NCBI GenBank assembly: GCA_005882525.1
Contig: VBGO01000117.1
Location: forward strand, 1 to 11,583
Source: Chloroflexota bacterium
Lineage (GTDB): Bacteria > Chloroflexota > Dormibacteria > CF-121
DNA length: 11,583 nucleotides
Direction of reading: 5' to 3'
Positions 7,056 to 11,583 of this stretch are shown one piece after another. The translations under genes were made by a program, and so were the position numbers. The notes beneath the pieces were generated by a model. That model ran no database searches. It worked only from the letters and a program-made list of their open reading frames with translations, and was not told the origin of the DNA. Numbering within the stretch: the first letter of the stretch is position 1; the number at the start of each line of letters is the position of its first letter.

Positions 7056-8078
7056 TCAGTTCGGGACGAGCACACCGCGGCCGCGGATGCGGCCATGGTC
7101 CAGGTCGTCGATCGCCTGATTGACGTCGTCCAGCCGGTAGCGCTGCGTGTGCAGTTTGACCTTGCCCTGGGCGTTGAGCGTCATCAGCTCGCAGAGCTCG
7201 GTGTAGTTGCCGACGAGGCTGCCAACCACCGAGATCTCCGAGAAGATGACGTCGATCGCTGGCACCTCGATCGTCCCGCCGTAGCCGACCACGATGTGGG
7301 TGCCGCCCTGGCGCAGCATCCGCAGCGCCGCTTTCTCAGCTCCGCGCTCGGCCACGAAGTCGATGACCACGTGCGCCCCGCCGCGTGTATACTCGCGCAC
7401 CGCCTCAACCGGCCGGTCGCCGCCGACCACCTCGTCGGCGCCCAGCTCCTTTGCCAGCTGCTGCGCGATCGGCGACGGGTCGACCGCGATCACCCGAGCC
7501 GCGGACAGGTTCAGCAGCACCTGCAGGGCGATGTGCCCCAGGCCGCCGACCCCGATGATGACGGCCGAATCGCCCGGCTGCAGGATGCGGGCCGCCTTCT
7601 TGGCGGCGCGATAGGCCGTGATGCCGGCGTCCGCGTACGGCGACACGTCGATCGGGTCGATGCCCTCGGCCAGCTTGATCAGGGCGCGCTCCGAGGTCAG
7701 AAGGTAGTCGGCGAAGCCGCCGTCGGTGTTGATGCCGGGGAATAGCCCGTTCTCGCAGTACATGTCCTCGCCACGCCGACATCCTGCGCAGAACCCGCAC
7801 GTGCGAAGCGGATGGACGATGACCGCGTCGCCCGGCCCCACGCTCTGGACGGCGGCGCCCACCGCCTCGACCCAGCCCGCGTTCTCGTGGCCGAGCGTGT
7901 ACGGGAGCTGGACGTCCACCTTCTGCTTCCAGATCCCCTCGATGATGTGGAGGTCGGTGCGGCACAGCCCGGCTCCGCCGACCCGCACGACCACATCGTG
8001 GTGTCCCGCGAGGTTCGGCTCGGGGACGGTGTCCAGCTGTAGGGGCTGCTCGTACTCGTGCAGTCGGGCGGCCTTCAT
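7056..8078 (-). CDS. Zinc, NAD-dependent alcohol dehydrogenase (propane-cluster type)
   Basis: This 340-aa MDR-family enzyme oxidises alcohols to carbonyls in the cytoplasm. Catalytic zinc ligands are Cys39 (GLCRTDLH), His64-Glu65 (LGHENAGW) and probably Asp150. The structural zinc site is Cys94, 97, 100 and 108. The Rossmann motif GVGGLG is at 176-181, and Asp200 at the end of the second strand favours NAD over NADP. The sequence strongly resembles, from memory, the dehydrogenase encoded in actinobacterial propane monooxygenase (prm/mim) clusters (LCRTDLHIIEGIW, HENAGWVEAVG, CRRGEDMYCE, GRGVLVP). The ATG at 8078 is chosen because homology starts there and GGAGGT precedes it by six bases. A longer upstream frame to 8621 is an artefact. 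The start overlaps the stop of the DUF59 gene (ATGA). The likely substrate is a short secondary alcohol such as 2-propanol, which is inferred. Confidence 0.9.
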   Translation of the reverse strand: MKAARLHEYEQPLQLDTVPEPNLAGHHDVVVRVGGAGLCRTDLHIIEGIWKQKVDVQLPYTLGHENAGWVEAVGAAVQSVGPGDAVIVHPLRTCGFCAGCRRGEDMYCENGLFPGINTDGGFADYLLTSERALIKLAEGIDPIDVSPYADAGITAYRAAKKAARILQPGDSAVIIGVGGLGHIALQVLLNLSAARVIAVDPSPIAQQLAKELGADEVVGGDRPVEAVREYTRGGAHVVIDFVAERGAEKAALRMLRQGGTHIVVGYGGTIEVPAIDVIFSEISVVGSLVGNYTELCELMTLNAQGKVKLHTQRYRLDDVNQAIDDLDHGRIRGRGVLVPN

Positions 8079-8782
8079 CGACGTACCTCCGCGGTGTCGG
8101 GATATCGGGTGGCGTGGAGGCCGAGGCAGAGCGTGGTGTTGGCCTCCAGGCTGATCCTGGTCGACCGAGCCCGGCGCAGCCAGTTCGCCAGTTCCTCCGC
8201 GCCGATGGGTCGGCCGTTGGGCATCACAGCCAGCGGTGCGTCGTCGTCGACGGGCAGGTCGAGGCGGCGCCGTCGCTCGACGTAGCGAGCGAGCAGCTCG
8301 CCGCCGTCGGTCACGTCGCCCAGGCGCATCACGGCCAGCTCCTCGTGCGTATGCCCGCGGGCGACCAGGGCTCGGAGCAGCTGCTCCTCGCGCATGGTGA
8401 ACGCCTTCGCCCAGAAGAGGCGACGCAGTGCCTCGAGACCGCTGCCGTCCGAAAGGTCCCCGAACGCGTCGTCGAAGGAACCGCCCCGCCCCACGCCAGA
8501 GCTGACCTCCTTGGAGGCGAAGTGGTCGTGAAGCGTGACCTCGACCGAGCGCACGCCCGGCACCGCGGCGACCGCTTTCCGGGCGTCGTCCGCCATCAGG
8601 TAGGCGAAGTTGCCGGCGCACCAGTAGGTCGGCAGCCTGAGGTCGACGCGCACCCGACCTTCCGCCAGGACCTCGGCCCGCGCGAAACCCAGCCTGAGGA
8701 GCGATTCGTCCAGCTCCGGGTCGAAGACGCTGTCGAGGGCCGCCACCACGGCGGCCTCGACACCGTCAAGCACAGCCGTCAC
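8075..8782 (-). CDS. DUF59/MIP18-family Fe-S assembly protein
   Basis: This 235-aa protein has an N-terminal DUF59/MIP18 domain (about 7-95): DPELDESLLRLGF (21-33), a strand RVRVDLRLPT, and the conserved cysteine Cys55 in YWCAGNFAYLMADDAR. The C-terminal half (about 115-230) is helical, with REEQLLRALVARGHTHEELA, and does not match a domain I know by name. Members of this domain family help mature iron-sulfur or other metallocentres. In propane-type monooxygenase clusters a protein of this design sits between the amidohydrolase and the alcohol dehydrogenase, exactly as here, and may help assemble the di-iron enzyme. The GTG start overlaps the upstream TAG by one base, and the TGA overlaps the dehydrogenase ATG by four. 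Client identity is inferred. Confidence 0.82.
   Translation of the reverse strand: MTAVLDGVEAAVVAALDSVFDPELDESLLRLGFARAEVLAEGRVRVDLRLPTYWCAGNFAYLMADDARKAVAAVPGVRSVEVTLHDHFASKEVSSGVGRGGSFDDAFGDLSDGSGLEALRRLFWAKAFTMREEQLLRALVARGHTHEELAVMRLGDVTDGGELLARYVERRRRLDLPVDDDAPLAVMPNGRPIGAEELANWLRRARSTRISLEANTTLCLGLHATRYPDTAEVRR
8085..8090 (-). promoter_or_regulatory. Ribosome binding site deciding the adh start
   Basis: GGAGGT on the minus strand lies six bases before the ATG at 8078. It lies inside the end of the DUF59 gene and supports the 340-residue dehydrogenase rather than the longer open frame. Confidence 0.75.
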
Positions 8783-9789
8783 TAGACCGCCGCCACCTCT
8801 CGGAGACGGAGCGCGACCGGGACGTCCACGTCGTAGAGCCTAGCCGCGTTGAGGCCCAGAATCTTCTTCTTCTGATCGGTGCCCAGCGTCACCCCGGTCT
8901 CCTTCGCGATGTCGTCCGGCAGCCGGAAGTCGACGAACTTCTCGACGATCCACTTCGGGCTCCAGATCGCGTAGTCACTGGCGAAGAGGATCTTGTCCTC
9001 GCCGACCCAGAACAGCAACTCGGAGATGACCTCCGCGAAGTAGCGAGGCCGGCTATGGATGAATGGGATCGCCACCGCGAGACCTGCGTACACGTTTGAC
9101 TCCTGCGTGGCGATCCAGCAGAAGTCCTCCAGACGGGGCAGGCCACAGTGCTCCACGATGAAGTTGAGCTCGGGGAAGGACGTGGCGGCGTCGTCGATGT
9201 CGGCCACGTCGAAGGCATCGCGGTTGAGCGGCCAGATTGTCGGGCCCTTGTGGACGTGGATGTTCTTGATGTCCAGCTCCTGGCACTTGGCCAGTAGGCG
9301 CTTAGCCTCGGGGTCGGTCAGTTTCCAGCCCTTGGAGTCGCCCTTCCACTCGGCCGTGTAGAGCTTGACGCCCTTGACGTGGTACTTGGCAGCCAGGGCC
9401 TCCAGGTCACGGATGCCTTGCTCGCCGTCACGCGGTTCGAAAGAGCCGTTGAGGATGAAGCGGTCGGGGTGCTTCTTGGCGATCACAGCATCCTGTTCGG
9501 TGGTGTTGAACCCGTTGACGTAGAAGTCCCGCAGGTAGGTGGGCTGGAAGATCGCCTTGTCAACGTAGCCTTCCTCGAAGAGGTCGCGCATCATCGTCCC
9601 CTCGTCGTACTTCTCGAACTTGTCCAGCGGCCAGACCCACTCGGCTGGGCTCAGGTTTGAGTGGTAGGCGTAGAAGCACTCGATGAAGCCCTTGCCGTAC
9701 ACGTTCTTCTGGTTCGCAGGGCTGCCGTCCCAGAAGTGGACGTGGCCATCGAGCACGTAGTACTCAGTGCCATCAGGTGCGCGATACAT
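8782..9789 (-). CDS. Amidohydrolase-2 family metal-dependent hydrolase
   Basis: This 335-aa TIM-barrel protein is of the amidohydrolase-related (ACMSD-like) family. Metal-binding features are GHVHFW (His16, His18) after the first strand, IHVHKG (His178/His180), VEHCG (His214) and FASDYA (Asp272), the usual HxH...H...D order, with KGVKLYT (139-145) on the strand between. Such enzymes hydrolyse or decarboxylate small substrates. The product here is unknown. A homologous gene sits directly downstream of the monooxygenase genes in actinobacterial propane/MimABCD clusters and has been suspected of a maturation or accessory role. The ATG at 9789 has AAGGAGGT five bases upstream. The stop overlaps the DUF59 start by one base (TAGTG). 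Confidence 0.87.
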   Translation of the reverse strand: MYRAPDGTEYYVLDGHVHFWDGSPANQKNVYGKGFIECFYAYHSNLSPAEWVWPLDKFEKYDEGTMMRDLFEEGYVDKAIFQPTYLRDFYVNGFNTTEQDAVIAKKHPDRFILNGSFEPRDGEQGIRDLEALAAKYHVKGVKLYTAEWKGDSKGWKLTDPEAKRLLAKCQELDIKNIHVHKGPTIWPLNRDAFDVADIDDAATSFPELNFIVEHCGLPRLEDFCWIATQESNVYAGLAVAIPFIHSRPRYFAEVISELLFWVGEDKILFASDYAIWSPKWIVEKFVDFRLPDDIAKETGVTLGTDQKKKILGLNAARLYDVDVPVALRLREVAAV

Positions 9790-9794
9790 GTGTG

Positions 9795-9802
9795 ACCTCC
9801 TT
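9795..9802 (-). promoter_or_regulatory. Strong ribosome binding site of the amidohydrolase
   Basis: AAGGAGGT on the minus strand, five bases before the ATG at 9789, is a near-perfect anti-16S match. It follows a 134-bp gap, so the downstream trio can be translated independently of upstream genes. Confidence 0.8.
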
Positions 9803-9807
9803 CGTCA

Positions 9808-9927
9808 TCATCGTGAATAGACGGGTGCCTGTGAGACCAAGGACGTCGCGCAGGTGGGGACGAGCAGAAGCCAAGGCTCGACCTCGTCCTCGCGACGGAC
9901 CCGGTTGACCACCAGCCCAACCTTCAT
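9808..9927 (-). pseudogene. 39-codon ORF, possible stump of a nitrilase/amidase gene
   Basis: An ATG at 9927 overlaps the TGA of the membrane-protein gene (ATGA) in the way real genes in this operon do. The frame runs 39 codons to a TGA. It starts MKVGLVVNRV, which resembles the first strand of carbon-nitrogen hydrolases (nitrilase superfamily, M-K-V-A-L-V-x-N). After about ten residues the likeness is lost (RREDEVEPWLLLVPTCATSL), and no Glu-Lys-Cys triad follows. Carbon-nitrogen hydrolases or amidases are natural partners of AmiS-like channels. I infer that an amidase gene here was deleted internally, leaving its start. A genuine small protein or chance coupling remains possible. Confidence 0.35.
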
Positions 9928-10514
9928 GAGAGCGGAAGCCAGGTCGCGATCCCGGTCGGAGCGAATGCTAGCCAGAAGGACCCGACAGCCGCCGCCATGC
10001 AAGCCCAACCGACCCAGGTGGGTCCAGTCCTCCCGTGGGTGACAAGGTAGAAGCCGACCAGGACGGGCAAGAAGAGTGCGAGGGCGATCTCGATCCCGAG
10101 TAGATTATTGGTGAAAGGGTTCCAGGTGGCGATCACCGCGATCTCGAACACCTGGAAGACGATGCAGGCGACGCACATCTGCCCCACCGGCCGCAGGTCC
10201 CAGCCACGGAGCTGGGCGACTCCGGCGGCGAGCCAGAGGAGGCCGTACATGCCGGCGATGGCCCCGAAGACCAGCTGAGCGGTTGCCGAGGCGCCGGCGG
10301 TGCCGAATGGCGAGCCGGCCACGAACCAGATCGCATCGAAGAGGAGCGTAATCGCACCCATCAAACTCCCAGCCACAGCCACCGTTTTGCCCGTGAGAGC
10401 GAGGCCCTCCTTGTCCGGGAACCAGCCCAGCAAGTTGGCCCCGTTGACATACAGGGCAAACACCAAGCCGACCATGGCAAACGTCAGGGGTGTGAGACCG
10501 TGGGCACCTACCAT
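9924..10514 (-). CDS. Six-helix membrane protein, AmiS/UreI-like channel candidate
   Basis: This 196-aa protein has six hydrophobic segments, at about 8-30, 43-66, 78-101, 109-131, 137-160 and 167-186, with little loop sequence. Length and topology match the AmiS/UreI family of amide or urea channels. Partial likenesses include YVNGANLLGWF in helix 1, GMYGLLWLAAGV in helix 3, the short GWDLRPVG loop, and GFYLVTHG ending helix 5. Overall similarity is weak, and another small membrane family is possible. The ATG at 10514 has AAGGAGGT six bases upstream. The gene begins four bases after the PxpA stop, placing it firmly in the operon. If the assignment is right, it would let short amides, lactams or related polar substrates cross the membrane. 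Confidence 0.6.
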   Translation of the reverse strand: MVGAHGLTPLTFAMVGLVFALYVNGANLLGWFPDKEGLALTGKTVAVAGSLMGAITLLFDAIWFVAGSPFGTAGASATAQLVFGAIAGMYGLLWLAAGVAQLRGWDLRPVGQMCVACIVFQVFEIAVIATWNPFTNNLLGIEIALALFLPVLVGFYLVTHGRTGPTWVGWACMAAAVGSFWLAFAPTGIATWLPLS

Positions 10515-10518
10515 GGAT

Positions 10519-11316
10519 CTACCTCCTTAACCCGAGCCCGGTAGCGGGCTCGGCCGTAACGCGAAGCCGCGAATCCTCCAGCGTCCGTCTGACGGCTCGT
10601 CCGATGTCGGCGGCGCTGGGCGTGTCCGAGTGCACGCAGATCGTGTTGGCGACGACGGCCACTTCCCCGCCCTCCACAGAGGCGACCTTTCCGGTGGTGA
10701 CTAGGCTCCGAACCCGCGCGGCCACCGTCTCCGGGGCTGGCTCAAACACCTCCTGCCAGCCGAACATGACGACGCTGCCGTCGCTTCTCAGCGGCCGGTC
10801 GGCGAAGAACTCAGGAACGGCTCTGAGCCCTGCTCGCTCGGCAGCGTGCCACATCTCGCTGCCCGCGAGCGTGTAGACCGCTAGGCCCTCCTGGTACTCG
10901 GCCGCCGCCTCCGCGATGGAGCGCGCGACCGCGTTATCCTCGAGGGCGGCCACGTACAGGGCCCCGTGAGGCTTGACGTGGTGCATGCGAAGACCGGCGG
11001 CCGCTAGGAAGGCGCCCAGGGCCCCCATCTGGTAGAGGACGTAGTTTCGAAGGTGGGAGGGCTCGACTTCCATCCGGCGCCGCCCATAGCCGAGCAGGTC
11101 AGGGTAGCCGGGATGGGCGCCGACAGCCACGCCGTTGCGTTTGGCAACCGCGACGGTCGCGCGCATCACGTTGGGGTCACCCGCATGAAAGCCACAGGCC
11201 AGGTTGGCCGACGAGATCACCTGGAGCAGGCTCTCATCGGCGCCCCGCTCCCAGACCCCGAAGCTCTCGCCGAGGTCCGAGTTGAGATCGATGCTGGCAG
11301 GCTCGGTGGAGGTCAC
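10519..11316 (-). CDS. pxpA: PxpA-type 5-oxoprolinase subunit (LamB/YcsF family)
   Basis: This 265-aa protein has the standard LamB/YcsF length and all main motifs: DLNSDLGESFG (10-20), SSANLACGFHAGDP (35-48), VGAHPGYPDLLGYGRR (65-80), HVKPHGALY (113-121), PEFFADRPLRSDG (168-180) and ICVHSDTP (226-233). In bacteria PxpA works with PxpB and PxpC in the ATP-dependent opening of 5-oxoproline to glutamate. The paralogous fungal lamB acts in lactam use. No pxpB or pxpC is present in the window, so the partners would have to be elsewhere or the substrate may be another lactam. The GTG start overlaps the TGA of the upstream CoxM-type gene by four bases (GTGA), and the stop lies inside the next gene's Shine-Dalgarno. 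Confidence 0.92.
   Translation of the reverse strand: MTSTEPASIDLNSDLGESFGVWERGADESLLQVISSANLACGFHAGDPNVMRATVAVAKRNGVAVGAHPGYPDLLGYGRRRMEVEPSHLRNYVLYQMGALGAFLAAAGLRMHHVKPHGALYVAALEDNAVARSIAEAAAEYQEGLAVYTLAGSEMWHAAERAGLRAVPEFFADRPLRSDGSVVMFGWQEVFEPAPETVAARVRSLVTTGKVASVEGGEVAVVANTICVHSDTPSAADIGRAVRRTLEDSRLRVTAEPATGLGLRR
10521..10528 (-). promoter_or_regulatory. Ribosome binding site of the membrane-protein gene
   Basis: AAGGAGGT on the minus strand, six bases before the ATG at 10514. Its first bases overlap the end of pxpA, including part of its stop codon, which suggests coupled translation. Confidence 0.75.
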
Positions 11317-11583
11317 GCCAACGCCGCTTCCAGTGCCCTGCGCGTGTAGATGGCGATGACCCGGCGCTTGTACTCGGCCGAGCCGTCCGTGTCGCCAATG
11401 GGGTCGGACTCCCGCGCCGCCGCCTCGCCTGCCTCGCGGAACAGGTCGGGCGTGGGCTTCGCTCCCACCACGACTTTCTCGGCGGCGGCCGCACGCAGTG
11501 TGTGGTTGGCGGCGCCGTTCAGGCCGATGCGCGCCTCGCGCACCACCTCGTTCCCACCTAGGACTAGGCGGACCCCCACCCCC
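11313..11583 (-). CDS. CoxM-type FAD subunit of a molybdenum hydroxylase, C-terminal part
   Basis: Only the last 89 or so codons are inside the window. The frame stays open to the right edge. The segment matches the C-terminal domain of CO-dehydrogenase/xanthine-dehydrogenase medium subunits: ARIGLNGAANHTLRAAAAEK, an AGEAAARESDPIGD helix-turn, and the signature GSAEYKRRVIAIYTRRALEAAL. These subunits bind FAD and pass electrons from the Fe-S subunit of a trimeric molybdenum hydroxylase. Substrates range from CO to N-heterocycles and purines. The usual active-site (large) and Fe-S (small) subunits would lie to the right of the window. The overlap with pxpA (GTGA) shows the two are one operon. 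Confidence 0.82.
   Translation of the reverse strand, partial: GVGVRLVLGGNEVVREARIGLNGAANHTLRAAAAEKVVVGAKPTPDLFREAGEAAARESDPIGDTDGSAEYKRRVIAIYTRRALEAALA

Noticed and set aside
6759..7745. 328-codon plus-strand frame spanning the IS remnant and the dehydrogenase
   Set aside because: It crosses two unrelated genes in the wrong frames and has no domain. It is a shadow of the minus-strand dehydrogenase.
8079..8621. N-terminal extension of the dehydrogenase frame to 521 residues
   Set aside because: The extension is Arg/Ala-rich, overlaps the DUF59 gene, and homology plus GGAGGT place the start at 8078.
8114..8785. 223-codon plus-strand frame opposite the DUF59 gene
   Set aside because: Antisense shadow. 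The minus strand has DUF59 motifs and coupled starts and stops.

Overview
This is an 11.6 kb, GC-rich bacterial window, probably from a soil actinobacterium or a similar high-GC lineage. That placement is inferred from base composition, frequent GTG/TTG starts, strong AAGGAGGT ribosome binding sites, and a dehydrogenase/DUF59/amidohydrolase trio best known from actinobacterial propane-monooxygenase loci. No rRNA, tRNA or CRISPR array is visible.

Left part (1-4305, + strand). A very large protein of unknown function enters from the left edge and ends at 3246. It is followed, after 42 bp in the same frame, by the C-terminal two thirds of a winged-helix hypothetical protein (3289-4305) whose N-terminal domain appears to be missing.

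Middle (4286-6999). A MazF/PemK-type toxin and its ribbon-helix-helix antitoxin lie on the minus strand (4286-4914). Their promoter region carries three TCTAC/GTAGA half-sites, and the antitoxin transcript may be leaderless. Next is a complete insertion sequence (4992-6270, 1279 bp, TG...CA ends, 16/19 matching terminal repeats) with a full DDE transposase. Its right end abuts, to the base, the interior of a second, related transposase gene. That second gene has lost its 5' half and is frameshifted near its 3' end, so the block is a nested and decaying IS scar.

Right part (7056-11583, - strand). A tightly packed catabolic-looking operon is read right to left: the C-terminus of a CoxM-type FAD subunit of a molybdenum hydroxylase, a PxpA/LamB-YcsF lactamase, a six-helix membrane protein resembling the AmiS/UreI channels, a 39-codon ORF that may be the stump of a nitrilase/amidase gene, an amidohydrolase-2 enzyme, a DUF59/MIP18 Fe-S assembly protein, and a zinc NAD-dependent alcohol dehydrogenase. 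Most junctions overlap by 1-4 bases or are a few bases apart, so translation is probably coupled. The last three genes match the accessory trio of propane/MimABCD-type monooxygenase clusters, yet no monooxygenase is present. They are joined instead to genes suggesting uptake and opening of amides or lactams. The IS remnant begins about 56 bp beyond the dehydrogenase stop, where a dedicated GroEL gene would be expected in the classical cluster.
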